Shown here: positions 33,080 to 42,061 of the stretch, piece after piece
Position numbering within the stretch: position 1 is the stretch's first letter
Layout: each line of letters starts with the position of its first letter
DNA from: Comamonadaceae bacterium UBA4962
GTDB taxonomy: Bacteria; Pseudomonadota; Gammaproteobacteria; Burkholderiales; Burkholderiaceae_C
Reading direction: 5' to 3'
Assembly (NCBI GenBank): GCA_002397315.1
Contig: DHAE01000022.1
Span: forward strand, 1-64,000
Length of the DNA stretch: 64,000 bases
Translations under genes and position numbers: made by a program
The notes under the pieces: model-generated
Told to the model about the DNA's origin: nothing
The model's input: the letters and a program-made list of their open reading frames with translations, nothing else
The model's database searches: none

Positions 33080-33379
33080 ACCGGCGCCCGTGGTGGCGGG
33101 GCTGGTGAGCATTGGTGCGGAAGATCATGCAGCGCGTCCTGGAAAGATTCGCTGCCGTCCGCGGCCCGGTGTGAAAGGGAGATGCGCAAAGTTGCGCGGA
33201 TCGAAAAAGGCCTGCCATCAAGGCATCGGCAACCCGTTTGTGCACCGGCATCTGGTCCGGTGTTTCCGCGCAAGCCTGATATTGTCGCACGATTCGGGTT
33301 TTCCCGCAAATGCTGGATGCGCGCGGATGGATGCGGGTCGAAAAGGGCCGCCCTTTGTGCCGCCCCGCCCTCCCTCCGA

Positions 33380-33961
33380 TCACGGCACCAGCAGGTGCTT
33401 GCGGTAGTGCGCCAGTTCCTCGATGGATTCGTGCACGTCGGCGAGCGCGGTGTGCTTCTGCGCCTTCTTGAAGCCTGCGTACACCTCGGGCTTCCAGCGC
33501 CGGGAGAGCTCCTTGAGCGTGCTCACGTCCACGTTGCGGTAGTGGAAGAACGCCTCCAGCTTCGGCATGTAGCGCACGAGGAAGCGCCGGTCCTGGCCGA
33601 TGCTGTTGCCGCACATCGGCGCCACGCCCTTGCGCACATAGGCCGAGAGGAACTGCAGGATCGCCTGCTCGGCATCGGCCTCCGTCACGGTGGAAGCGCG
33701 CACCCGCTCGATCAGCCCGCTGCGGCCGTGCGTGCCCTTGTTCCAGGCGTCCATGCCGTTCAGCAGCGCGTCGGACTGGTGGATCGCGAACACCGGCCCC
33801 TCGACGCGCGGTTCCAGTTCCGGCCCCGTCACGACGACGGCGATCTCGAGCAGCCGGTCGGTTTCGGGATTCAGGCCGGTCATCTCGCAGTCGAGCCAGA
33901 CGAAATTCAAGTCGGATTTGGGAAGCGCCGGAGCGGCGGAAACGGTTGCGGTATCGGACAT
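33380..33961 (-). CDS. orn: Oligoribonuclease
   Basis: The protein has 193 residues. DEDDh exonuclease motifs: WLDCEMTGL, the second acidic motif near GNSIGQDRRFL, and HTALADVHESIEEL with catalytic His and Asp. It degrades 2-5 nt RNA and pGpG to mononucleotides, closing cyclic di-GMP turnover. The N-terminus has ~15 extra residues (MSDTATVSAAPALPKSD). It is divergent from the M48 protease gene. Confidence 0.95.
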   Translation of the reverse strand: MSDTATVSAAPALPKSDLNFVWLDCEMTGLNPETDRLLEIAVVVTGPELEPRVEGPVFAIHQSDALLNGMDAWNKGTHGRSGLIERVRASTVTEADAEQAILQFLSAYVRKGVAPMCGNSIGQDRRFLVRYMPKLEAFFHYRNVDVSTLKELSRRWKPEVYAGFKKAQKHTALADVHESIEELAHYRKHLLVP

Positions 33962-34036
33962 GGCCGGAATTGTCTCCCAAGGCGAAGCGCCCCCGCCGCC
34001 GCAGTGCCTGTCCGCAAAGCCCTAAACTCGCGCTAC

Positions 34037-35365
34037 ATGCCTCCCGCACCCGACGCCTCCCACTACTTCACCACGCCCGCCGGCCTGCTGACCGCGGCCT
34101 TCGCCCTGCTGCTCGCCGCCGGCCTGCTGGTGCGCTTCTGGCTGGCCTCCCGGCAGATCCGGCACGTGGCGCTCCACCGCGGCGCCGTCCCCGAACCGTT
34201 CACCGGGCGCATTCCGCTCGCCGCCCACCAGAAGGCGGCGGACTACACCATCGCCAAGGGACGCCTGGGCCTGCTGGAAGCCGCGCTGGGCGCCGCCGTG
34301 CTGCTGGGCTGGACGCTGCTGGGCGGACTGAACGCGCTCAACCAGGCGCTGCTGTCGGTGCTGGGCGGCGGCATGGTGCAGCAGATCGCGCTGCTGGCCG
34401 CTTTCGCGCTGGTGAGCGGCCTGATCGATCTGCCCCTCGCTGCCTACCAGACCTTCGTGCTCGAAGAGCGCTTCGGCTTCAACAAGACCACGCCGCGCCT
34501 CTGGCTGAAGGATTTGCTGCAGTCCACGCTGATGGGCGCCGTGATCGGGCTGCCGCTGGCCGCGCTGATCCTCTGGCTCATGGGGGCCGCGGGCGCGCTG
34601 TGGTGGCTGTGGGCCTGGGGCGCCTGGGTGGTCTTCAGCCTGGCGCTGATGGTCGTCTACCCGCTCTTCATCGCGCCGCTCTTCAACCGCTTCCAGCCGC
34701 TGGAAGACGAATCCCTCAAGGCGCGCGTGACGGCGCTCATGCAGCGTTGCGGCTTCGCGGCCAAGGGCCTGTTCGTGATGGACGGCAGCCGGCGCAGCGC
34801 CCATGCGAATGCGTACTTCACGGGCTTCGGGGCCGCCAAGCGCGTGGTGTTCTACGACACCCTGCTGCGCCAGCTGCGGCCGGGCGAGGTGGAGGCCGTG
34901 CTCGCGCACGAACTCGGCCACTTCAAGCACCGGCACATCACCAAGCGCATGGTGGGCATTTTCGCTATGGCATTGCTCGGCTTCGCGCTGCTGGGCTGGC
35001 TCTCGGGCCAGACCTGGTTCTACCAGGGCCTGGGCGTGCAGCCCGCGGTGCTGCTGCCCGGCCAGCCCGAAGGCTCCGCCCCCAACGACGCGCTGGCGCT
35101 GCTGCTGTTCCTGCTGGCCACGCCCGTGCTGACCTTCTTCGTCTCCCCCGTCTTCGCCCAGTTGTCGCGCCGCGACGAGTTCGAGGCCGATGCCTATGCC
35201 ATGGCGCAGGCGGACGGCAGCGAACTCGCCTCCGCGCTGCTCAAGCTCTACGAGGACAACGCCTCCACGCTCACGCCCGACCCGGTGTACGCACGGTTCT
35301 ACTACTCGCATCCACCGGCCAGCGAACGGCTGGCGCGCATGCCCCTTCCCCAGCCATCGACATGA
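34037..35365 (+). CDS. M48-family membrane zinc metalloprotease (Ste24-like)
   Basis: The protein has 442 residues and seven or so membrane segments. The zinc motif is AVLAHELGHFKHRH, with the third ligand Glu in RRDEFEADAYA. The N-terminal half resembles CAAX protease Ste24 (QTFVLEERFGFNKTTPRLWLKDLL, LFNRFQPLEDESLKARV). Bacterial members are inner-membrane proteases in protein quality control. The stop overlaps the phhB start as ATGA, so they are co-transcribed. Confidence 0.9.
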   Translation: MPPAPDASHYFTTPAGLLTAAFALLLAAGLLVRFWLASRQIRHVALHRGAVPEPFTGRIPLAAHQKAADYTIAKGRLGLLEAALGAAVLLGWTLLGGLNALNQALLSVLGGGMVQQIALLAAFALVSGLIDLPLAAYQTFVLEERFGFNKTTPRLWLKDLLQSTLMGAVIGLPLAALILWLMGAAGALWWLWAWGAWVVFSLALMVVYPLFIAPLFNRFQPLEDESLKARVTALMQRCGFAAKGLFVMDGSRRSAHANAYFTGFGAAKRVVFYDTLLRQLRPGEVEAVLAHELGHFKHRHITKRMVGIFAMALLGFALLGWLSGQTWFYQGLGVQPAVLLPGQPEGSAPNDALALLLFLLATPVLTFFVSPVFAQLSRRDEFEADAYAMAQADGSELASALLKLYEDNASTLTPDPVYARFYYSHPPASERLARMPLPQPST

Positions 35366-35709
35366 CCACTTCCATGCTCACAAAGAAAGACTGGTCCGCG
35401 CAGTCACGCCGCGCGCTCAGCCCCACCGAGATCGTCACGCGCCTGGCGGACCTGCAGGGCTGGGCGCTGAGCGGCGACGGCTCCGCGGTCGCGATCGAGA
35501 AGATGTACCGCTTCGCCAACTACCACGAGACCATCTCGTTCGTGAACGCCGTCGCCTTCATCGCCAACGCGCAGGACCACCATCCGGACCTGTCGGTGCA
35601 CTACGACCGCTGCGTGGTGCGCCTGAACACCCACGACGTGAAAGGCATCTCCACCACCGACCTCGAATGCGCCGCGCGCTTCGACGCGCTGCTGGCGGCC
35701 TCCGAATGA
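35362..35709 (+). CDS. phhB: Pterin-4a-carbinolamine dehydratase
   Basis: The protein has 115 residues from ATG 35362, overlapping the M48 stop; ATG 35374 is possible. The family core is clear: WALSGDGSAVAIEKMYRFANYHETISFVNAVAFIANAQDHHPDL, with the HHPD active-site histidines. It dehydrates 4a-hydroxytetrahydropterin to recycle the phenylalanine hydroxylase cofactor. No phhA is nearby. Confidence 0.92.
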   Translation: MTTSMLTKKDWSAQSRRALSPTEIVTRLADLQGWALSGDGSAVAIEKMYRFANYHETISFVNAVAFIANAQDHHPDLSVHYDRCVVRLNTHDVKGISTTDLECAARFDALLAASE

Positions 35710-35727
35710 CGCACCGATCGGCGACCC

Positions 35728-36705
35728 ATGGCTGAGCGCTCGGGCCCCCTCGAAGGCCTGGTGGTGGCAAGCCACGGCCGGCACTGCCTCGTCGAAAGCC
35801 CCGACGGCTCGCGGCGCATCTGCCATCCGCGCGGCAAGAAGAGCCAGGCGGTCGTCGGCGACCGCGTGCTCTGGCAGGCCCCGCCACCCGGCCAGGGCGA
35901 AGAAGGCACCATCGAGAAGGTGAAGGAGCGCCGCAACCTGTTCTACCGGCAGGACGAGATCCGCACCAAGTCGTTCGCCGCCAACCTCGACCAGGTCCTG
36001 ATCCTCATCGCCGCCGAGCCGGTGTTCTCCGAAAGCCAGCTCGCGCGGGCGCTGATCGCCGCGGAGGCCGAGCGCATCGCGCCGGTCATCGCCCTCAACA
36101 AGAGCGACCTGGTGGAGCCCTTCGAGCGCGCCTGGGAGCGGCTCTGGCCCTACCGGCACATGTGCGGCGACGGCGCGGGCCGGCACCACTACCAGGTGCT
36201 GCCGCTGTCGCTCACCCACTCGGCCGAGGTCGACCGGGCCGCCCTGCAGGAGCAGCTGCGCGGCAAGACCACGCTGGTGCTGGGCCCCTCCGGATCGGGC
36301 AAGAGCACGCTCATCAACCTGCTGGTGCCGCATGCGTCGGCCGTCACGGGGGAGATCTCCCAGGCGCTGAATTCCGGCCGGCACACCACCACCACGACCA
36401 CCTGGTACTGGGTGGATCCGGAGGAGCGCACCACCGCGCTCATCGATTCGCCGGGCTTCCAGGAGTTCGGGCTGCACCACATCGGCGCGGCGGACCTGCC
36501 CCGCCTCATGCCGGACATCGGCCAGTACGCGGCCGAATGCCGTTTCTACAACTGCACCCACCTGCACGAGCCCGGATGCGCGGTGATGGCCCACGTGGAC
36601 GAACCCGATGCCACGCCGGTGCCGGGCTCCGGGCGCATCGGCGCGAACCGCTACCAGATCTACCGGCAGCTGCACGAAGAGCTGAGCGCCCATCGCCACT
36701 GGTAG
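35728..36705 (+). CDS. rsgA: Ribosome small-subunit biogenesis GTPase RsgA
   Basis: The protein has 325 residues. An OB domain comes first, then a circularly permuted GTPase: G4 NKSD appears before the P-loop GPSGSGKSTLINLL, and G3 DSPGF. The zinc finger is CRFYNCTHLHEPGC. RsgA checks late 30S assembly and releases RbfA. It follows phhB by 18 bases. Confidence 0.95.
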   Translation: MAERSGPLEGLVVASHGRHCLVESPDGSRRICHPRGKKSQAVVGDRVLWQAPPPGQGEEGTIEKVKERRNLFYRQDEIRTKSFAANLDQVLILIAAEPVFSESQLARALIAAEAERIAPVIALNKSDLVEPFERAWERLWPYRHMCGDGAGRHHYQVLPLSLTHSAEVDRAALQEQLRGKTTLVLGPSGSGKSTLINLLVPHASAVTGEISQALNSGRHTTTTTTWYWVDPEERTTALIDSPGFQEFGLHHIGAADLPRLMPDIGQYAAECRFYNCTHLHEPGCAVMAHVDEPDATPVPGSGRIGANRYQIYRQLHEELSAHRHW

Positions 36706-36735
36706 GCGCCGACGCCCTCGCCGCCCCCCCCCCTG

Positions 36736-37722
36736 CTAGCCGAGCAGCCGCGCGAGCGTGAGCAGGGCGAGCAGCAGCATCCACACGACGACCGAGCGCC
36801 AGACCAGCCCCACGACGCTGCGCAGGTGGCCCACTTCCGGCTCGCGGCCCGGCGTGCTGTCGCCATCGACCGCTTCGACGTCGGGCGGCACCGTGGCCAG
36901 CGGATCCGGGCGCGCCTGAAGCACCTCCCCGCCCAGGCGCACGTTGATCGCGCCCGCCGTGGCCGCAAGGATCACGCCGTCGTTGTCGTTGGGGAAGTGC
37001 TGCGCATGGAAGCGCCAGCCGTCGATCGCCTCCTCGAAGCTGCCTACCACCGCGAAGCTGAGGGCCGTGAGCCGCGCGGGCAGCCAGTCGACCACCGTCC
37101 ACGCCTGGGCGGACGCGCGCTGCAGCGGCTCGCTGCCGGGGTGCACGAGGCTCGCGCCGCGGCCGCCGGCCTTCCAGTAGCGCGACACGAACTCGGAGAG
37201 CCGGTAGAACACTGCGCCCGCCGGACCGAGCCCCAGCGCGGCCAGCACGGAGAACCACGCGAGCACGCCGAACACGTGCCGGTGCGCGGCGATCACCGAA
37301 TATTCGATCACGTGCCGCACGATCTCGCTGCGCGGCAGCAGGCCCACGTCCACCTGCTGCCAGGCGGCCAGCCGGGCACGCGCGGCGTCTTCGTCGCGCT
37401 CTTCGAGCGCGTCGCGGATGTTGGTGAAATGGTGGCTGAACTGCCGGAAGCCCAGCGTGACGTAGAGCACTGCGACGCTCCACACCACCGCCGCGGGCCA
37501 GCCGATCGCCGCCATCAGCAGCCAGTGCACGCCCAGCACCACGAGCGAGGGCACGCAGACCGCGAGGAACCAGGCCACCCAGCCATGGTGCGGCTTGCCC
37601 GCGTCGAAATTGCGGCTCACGGACAGCGCCCACGCGCGCACGCCGGCATGGATCGGGTTGCTGCGGGCCAGGGGGCGGGCCTGCTCGATCAGCAACGCCA
37701 TCAGGATGGCAAAGAAGCTCAT
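36736..37722 (-). CDS. CobD/CbiB-family membrane protein
   Basis: The protein has 328 residues and four to five membrane segments. It begins MSFFAILMALLIEQARPLAR, the start of the CobD/CbiB-like family found in betaproteobacteria. True CbiB makes adenosylcobinamide from cobyrate and aminopropanol, but no cobalamin gene is nearby. The family-level call is reasonable; the reaction may differ, and an AmpE-like role is an alternative. Confidence 0.65.
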   Translation of the reverse strand: MSFFAILMALLIEQARPLARSNPIHAGVRAWALSVSRNFDAGKPHHGWVAWFLAVCVPSLVVLGVHWLLMAAIGWPAAVVWSVAVLYVTLGFRQFSHHFTNIRDALEERDEDAARARLAAWQQVDVGLLPRSEIVRHVIEYSVIAAHRHVFGVLAWFSVLAALGLGPAGAVFYRLSEFVSRYWKAGGRGASLVHPGSEPLQRASAQAWTVVDWLPARLTALSFAVVGSFEEAIDGWRFHAQHFPNDNDGVILAATAGAINVRLGGEVLQARPDPLATVPPDVEAVDGDSTPGREPEVGHLRSVVGLVWRSVVVWMLLLALLTLARLLG

Positions 37723-37788
37723 GCGGGCATCATACTGGCCCGTACTTGTGGATACATGGCTGCCGCGCTGCGGCCGTCGCCCCGCGCG

Positions 37789-38544
37789 TCAGACGAGAAG
37801 GAACCGGTAGAGATTGCGCAGCATGCCCGCCGTCGCGCCCCAGATGAAGCGCACGGCCCCCGTGGCGGGGTCGGTGTAGGGCATCGAGAACCACTCCCGC
37901 CGCACGCCGCCCACGTCGAGCGCATGGCGGCGATGGTTCGCGGGGTTCAGCAGGAAGGCGAGCGGTACCTCGAAGATCTCGGCCACTTCGTAGGGATTGG
38001 GCTGCAGCGCACCCTCCGGCGCCACCAGCGCGACCACGGGCGTGACGAGAAAGGCCGTGCCGGTGGCGTACACCGGCAGCGTGCCCAGCACCTCGGCCCG
38101 GCTGCGCTCCAGCCCGACCTCTTCGTGCGCCTCGCGCAGCGCGGCTGCGGCGGCATCCGCATCGCCCGGATCCACCTTGCCGCCGGGAAAGGCGACCTGC
38201 CCCGAATGGTTCGACAGGTGCGCCGTGCGCTCCGTCAGCAGCACCGTGGGCTCGTCGCGCTGCACGATCGCCACCAGCACGGCGGCGTCGCGCGGCGCGC
38301 GGGTGGTCATGGCGCGCTCGCGCAGCACGTCGGGTGTCCAGACCGGCGGTGTGGCGAACCTCCGGCGCAGGGCCTCGGGCGCCCAGGCCGATGCCGGCAC
38401 GGGCGGCAGGTGCGCGTCCACGCCCAGCACCGGCACGCTGCGCGGATCGAAGCCCGGCAAGGCCGTCAGCGGGCCGACCGGACCGGCCGGAGCCGCGCCG
38501 CCGGGGGACGCATCGGCGGAAGCAGGGGGAAGTGGGGAAGACAT
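37789..38544 (-). CDS. CoA pyrophosphatase-type Nudix hydrolase
   Basis: The protein has 251 residues. It has the UPF0035/NudL pattern LLTERTAHLSNHSGQVAFPGGKVDPGD followed by the Nudix helix ALREAHEEVGL. The first acidic position of the Nudix box is Asp instead of Glu. Such enzymes cleave CoA and its derivatives to 3',5'-ADP and phosphopantetheine. A ~75-residue Pro/Ala-rich N-terminal extension is unusual and may include a late start. Confidence 0.85.
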   Translation of the reverse strand: MSSPLPPASADASPGGAAPAGPVGPLTALPGFDPRSVPVLGVDAHLPPVPASAWAPEALRRRFATPPVWTPDVLRERAMTTRAPRDAAVLVAIVQRDEPTVLLTERTAHLSNHSGQVAFPGGKVDPGDADAAAAALREAHEEVGLERSRAEVLGTLPVYATGTAFLVTPVVALVAPEGALQPNPYEVAEIFEVPLAFLLNPANHRRHALDVGGVRREWFSMPYTDPATGAVRFIWGATAGMLRNLYRFLLV

Positions 38545-38597
38545 GCGCAGGATTGTGCGGGAAGGCCGCGGTCCGGGCCGGCAGCGCGTCGGCCATG

Positions 38598-38629
38598 AAA
38601 AAAGCCGCTACAGGACCCTGTAGCGGCTT
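38598..38629 (-). terminator. Intrinsic terminator of rplS
   Basis: A 13-bp stem with a short loop (AAGCCGCTACAGG with CCTGTAGCGGCTT) is followed on the minus strand by six T residues, 27 bases after the rplS stop. Confidence 0.93.
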
Positions 38630-38655
38630 CAGGTGCCGGGAGCGGCCGGGGCCGA

Positions 38656-39048
<393 letters not shown>

Positions 39049-39196
39049 GATGTCTTCCTTGCGATCATGGCCGCGCCAGGATTGGCTGGGCGTCGGGATT
39101 GACGGGAATGTGCTTAGAAGGTTGGCTTGTGGCAGCACCTCAAAGAGATGCCGCCAGGCGCTTCAAGCGGCCGGGCAGAGGATCGAAAAGCCCGCC

Positions 39197-39224
39197 ATTA
39201 TAGCAATCCCCCGAGTTTCGCCAA
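39197..39224 (-). promoter_or_regulatory. Sigma-70 promoter of rplS overlapping the trmD stop
   Basis: On the minus strand TTGGCG (39224-39219), a 16-base spacer and a perfect TATAAT (39202-39197) are seen. The mRNA would have a leader of about 140 bases before rplS. Confidence 0.7.
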
Positions 39225-39965
39225 GGTGGCCTCATCGGCGCGGTCCAGCAGCCCGGCACCGCGCGCCGCCTCGATGAGTTCCGGCCGGTGGCGTGCCGTC
39301 ACCGCGAGCCGCTGGTCGCGCCGCCAGCGCTCGATCTGCGCATGGTGGCCGGACAGCAGCGGCGCGGGCACGGCCTGCCCGTGCCAGGCCTCGGGCCGGG
39401 TGTAGTGCGGGCAGTCCAGCAGCCCGTCCAGCGCGGCGTTGAAGCTGTCCTCCTGGTGGCTGCCCTCGTCGTTCAGCACGCCGGGCTGCAGCCGGGCCAC
39501 CGCGTCCAGCAAGGCCATCGCGGGAATCTCTCCGCCGGACAGCACGAAATCGCCCAGGCTCAGCTGAACGTTCACGTACGTGTCCACGAACCGCTGGTCC
39601 ACGCCTTCGTAGCGGCCGCACAGCAGAATCGCGCCCTGCCCTTCGGCCCACCCCACCACGCCGGCATGGTCGAGCCTGCGGCCGGTCGGGGAGAACATCA
39701 CGAGCGGTGCCTGCACTTCCGGAGCCTCGCCGCGGTCCGCGCGGATGGCGAGCAGGCAGCGTTCGAGCGGCTCGGCCATCATGACCATGCCCGGGCCGCC
39801 GCCGAACGGCCGGTCGTCCACGCGGCGGTAATTGCCCTCCGCATGGTCGCGCAGGTTCCATAGCCGCACGTCCACGAGCCCGGTGGCGTAGGCGCGCCGC
39901 GTCACGCCGCTCGCCAGGAAAGGCGCGAACAGCTCCGGGAACAGCGTGATGACGTCGAAGCGCAT
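39198..39965 (-). CDS. trmD: tRNA (guanine37-N1)-methyltransferase
   Basis: The protein has 255 residues. SPOUT-knot motifs are present: FGGGPGMVMMAEPL, LLCGRYEGVDQRF, and LGDFVLSGGEIPAMALLDAVARL, where the loop binds S-adenosylmethionine. It makes m1G37 in tRNAs for CUN, CCN and CGG. It follows rimM by 12 bases. Confidence 0.97.
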   Translation of the reverse strand: MRFDVITLFPELFAPFLASGVTRRAYATGLVDVRLWNLRDHAEGNYRRVDDRPFGGGPGMVMMAEPLERCLLAIRADRGEAPEVQAPLVMFSPTGRRLDHAGVVGWAEGQGAILLCGRYEGVDQRFVDTYVNVQLSLGDFVLSGGEIPAMALLDAVARLQPGVLNDEGSHQEDSFNAALDGLLDCPHYTRPEAWHGQAVPAPLLSGHHAQIERWRRDQRLAVTARHRPELIEAARGAGLLDRADEATLAKLGGLL

Positions 39966-39977
39966 GCCGGCAATGCC

Positions 39978-40553
39978 TCAGTAGTCGGGCTGCCAGTCCA
40001 CCACGATGCGGCGCCCGGGAATGTCCACCTGGTCGACGAAGGCGGAGACGAAGGGGATCATGCGCTCCTGCTCCTTGCCGTCCTCCTGCGCATAGGACAG
40101 CACCAGGGTGGTCTGCGGCCCGGTGGCCAGCAGCTCGCGCACCGTGCCGAGCGCAACGCCTTCGCGGTTCACCACGTCCAGGCCGATCAAGTCGACCCAG
40201 TAGTACTCGTCCTCGGCCGCCGTGGGGAAGCTCGAGCGCGGCACGAAGATGCGCGCACCCTTCAGCGCCTCGGCCGCGTCGCGGTCGTCCACGCCCTGGG
40301 CATGCGCCACGACGGAATCGGAATGCTCGCGTGCCTGCCGGATCGGCAGCAGCACCGTGCCGGCGAAGAAGCTCTTGGCCCCCTTTTCGCTCGGCTGCAG
40401 GTACCACCGCTTGGACGAGAAAAGCGCTTCCGGATCGGCGCTGTAGGGCAGCACCTTGAACCAGCCCTTGACGCCCCAGGCGTCCGCGATGCGCCCCACT
40501 TCCACCGCGTCGGCGGGCAGTTCGGCGGGATCGAGGATCGGGAGGGTGGGCAT
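39978..40553 (-). CDS. rimM: 16S rRNA processing protein RimM
   Basis: The protein has 191 residues. It has the RimM start VEVGRIADAWGVKGWFKVLP and PRC-barrel part EYYWVDLIGLDVVNREGVALGTV, ending DQVDIPGRRIVVDW. It binds S19 and helps assemble the 30S head. An intrinsic terminator lies between rpsP and this gene. Confidence 0.95.
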   Translation of the reverse strand: MPTLPILDPAELPADAVEVGRIADAWGVKGWFKVLPYSADPEALFSSKRWYLQPSEKGAKSFFAGTVLLPIRQAREHSDSVVAHAQGVDDRDAAEALKGARIFVPRSSFPTAAEDEYYWVDLIGLDVVNREGVALGTVRELLATGPQTTLVLSYAQEDGKEQERMIPFVSAFVDQVDIPGRRIVVDWQPDY

Positions 40554-40576
40554 GGTGAAAAGAAGGGAATGGAAAG

Positions 40577-40615
40577 AAAAAAGCGGGCTCCGTCTGCCGT
40601 GGCAACGGAGCCCGC
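40577..40615 (-). terminator. Intrinsic terminator between rpsP and rimM
   Basis: On the minus strand a 10-bp GC stem (GCGGGCTCCG with CGGAGCCCGC), with a further inner TGCC/GGCA pairing, runs into six T residues. It comes 43 bases after rpsP and should cut part of the transcription into rimM-trmD. Confidence 0.88.
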
Positions 40616-40657
40616 CTCGTTCCGGGAAGATGGTTCTCCCGGCTCGACGACTGAGGA

Positions 40658-40915
40658 TCAGGCGGCGACGGCCTTCTTGGCAGCCTGCTTGATCAGACGC
40701 TCGACGGTGTCGGACGTCTGGGCGCCCACGCCCTTCCAGTACGTGAGGCGGTCCTGGGCGATGCGCAGGCCTTCTTCGCCGTCCTTGGCGGTGGGGTTGT
40801 AGAAGCCCAGGCGCTCGATGAAGCGGCCATCGCGGCGCACGCGCTTGTCGGCGACGACGATGTTGAAGAACGGACGGCCCTTGGAGCCGCCGCGGGAGAG
40901 TCGAATGACGACCAT
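40658..40915 (-). CDS. rpsP: 30S ribosomal protein S16
   Basis: The protein has 85 residues from ATG 40915. Typical S16: MVVIRLSRGGSKGRPFFNIVVAD, RRDGRFIERLGFYNP, LTYWKGVGAQTSDTV. It begins the ribosomal/tRNA-modification operon. Confidence 0.97.
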   Translation of the reverse strand: MVVIRLSRGGSKGRPFFNIVVADKRVRRDGRFIERLGFYNPTAKDGEEGLRIAQDRLTYWKGVGAQTSDTVERLIKQAAKKAVAA

Positions 40916-41015
40916 AATGAATCCTTCGGGTGGGACAGCAAAATCTGCTGAGGTTTTGCGGCGTTTGAGACACGCGACATGGCCACCCGGCCAGCGACAC
41001 GCTGCAAAGTCCGCG

Positions 41016-41021
41016 ATTATA
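41016..41021 (-). promoter_or_regulatory. -10 element of the rpsP promoter
   Basis: A perfect TATAAT is read on the minus strand 100 bases upstream of rpsP. No good -35 is visible; the region overlaps the start of the divergent GNAT gene. Confidence 0.5.
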
Positions 41022-41036
41022 GCCACATCCCGATCT

Positions 41037-41558
41037 ATGCCCACCATCCGCCCGAGCCGCGACGAAGACCTTCCCGCCATCACCGCCATCTACGCCCACC
41101 ACGTGCTGCACGGCACGGGCACGTTCGAGACCGATCCGCCGAGCGCCGCCGACATGGCCGCCCGCCGCGCCGATGTGCTCGGCCGCGGCCTGCCCTACCT
41201 CGTGGCCGAGGAGCAGGGCGAGATCCTCGGCTTCGCCTACGCCAACTGGTTCAAGCCGCGCCCTGCCTACCGTTTCTCCGCCGAGGATTCGATCTACGTG
41301 GCGGACGCCGCCCGCGGCCGCGGGCTGGGCCGTCTGCTGCTGGACGCCCTGTGCGAGGCCGCCGAGGCCGCGGGCGTGCGCAAGCTGCTGGCCGTGATCG
41401 GCGACTCCGCCAACGCCGGCTCGGTCGGCGTGCACCGCGCCGCGGGCTTCACCGAGATCGGCGTGATGCGCTCGGTCGGCTGGAAGTTCGGCGCCTGGCG
41501 CGACGTCGTGCTCATGGAAAAACCGCTCGGCGCCGCCGACACCACGGCCCCCGAATGA
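41037..41558 (+). CDS. GNAT N-acetyltransferase (phosphinothricin acetyltransferase-like)
   Basis: The protein has 173 residues from ATG 41037. It has AITAIYAHHVLHGTGTFET and the acetyl-CoA loop DSIYVADAARGRGLGRLLLDAL, then GFTEIGVMRSVGWKFGAWRDVVLMEK, the pattern of Pat/YncA-type acetyltransferases. Such enzymes acetylate phosphinothricin, methionine sulfone or related amines. The stop overlaps the next start. Confidence 0.88.
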   Translation: MPTIRPSRDEDLPAITAIYAHHVLHGTGTFETDPPSAADMAARRADVLGRGLPYLVAEEQGEILGFAYANWFKPRPAYRFSAEDSIYVADAARGRGLGRLLLDALCEAAEAAGVRKLLAVIGDSANAGSVGVHRAAGFTEIGVMRSVGWKFGAWRDVVLMEKPLGAADTTAPE

Positions 41559-42046
41559 CCCCACGACACCCCGCACCGGTGGCCCGCTCCCGCAGCAAGA
41601 GCAAGAGCAAGACGGTCGCCGCGTGGCTGGCCTTCCTCGGCGGCCCGCTCGGCCTGCACCGCTTCTACCTGCACGGCTTCGGCGACCTGATCGGCTGGAT
41701 GCTGCCGATCCCCACGGCGCTGGGCATCCACGGCATCCAGCGGGTGCAGGAGTTCGGCCAGGACGACCGCCTGAGCTGGATGCTCATCCCCCTGCTGGGC
41801 TTCACGATCGCCGGGTGCGCGCTGCGGGCGATCCTCTACGGCCTGATGGCGCCCGAGCGCTGGAACGCCCGCTTCAACCCGGGCAGCGCACCCGATGCAC
41901 CGGCCGGGCGGACGCGCTGGGCCACGGTGTTCGCGATCGCGCTGTCGCTCATGGTCGGCACGGCGGTGCTCATGGCGAGCATCGCCTACAGCTTCCAGCA
42001 CTATTTCGAGTACCAGATCGAAGAGGCGCGCAAGATCTCGCAGTGA
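41555..42046 (+). CDS. TM2-domain membrane protein
   Basis: The protein has 163 residues. It starts with a basic run (RSRSKSKSKT), followed by the TM2 signature AAWLAFLGGPLGLHRFYLHGF, then two further membrane segments. The function is unknown. ATG 41555 overlaps the GNAT stop, so they form one unit. Confidence 0.8.
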   Translation: MTPRHPAPVARSRSKSKSKTVAAWLAFLGGPLGLHRFYLHGFGDLIGWMLPIPTALGIHGIQRVQEFGQDDRLSWMLIPLLGFTIAGCALRAILYGLMAPERWNARFNPGSAPDAPAGRTRWATVFAIALSLMVGTAVLMASIAYSFQHYFEYQIEEARKISQ

Positions 42047-42061
42047 CGCGGTGGTGCCCGG

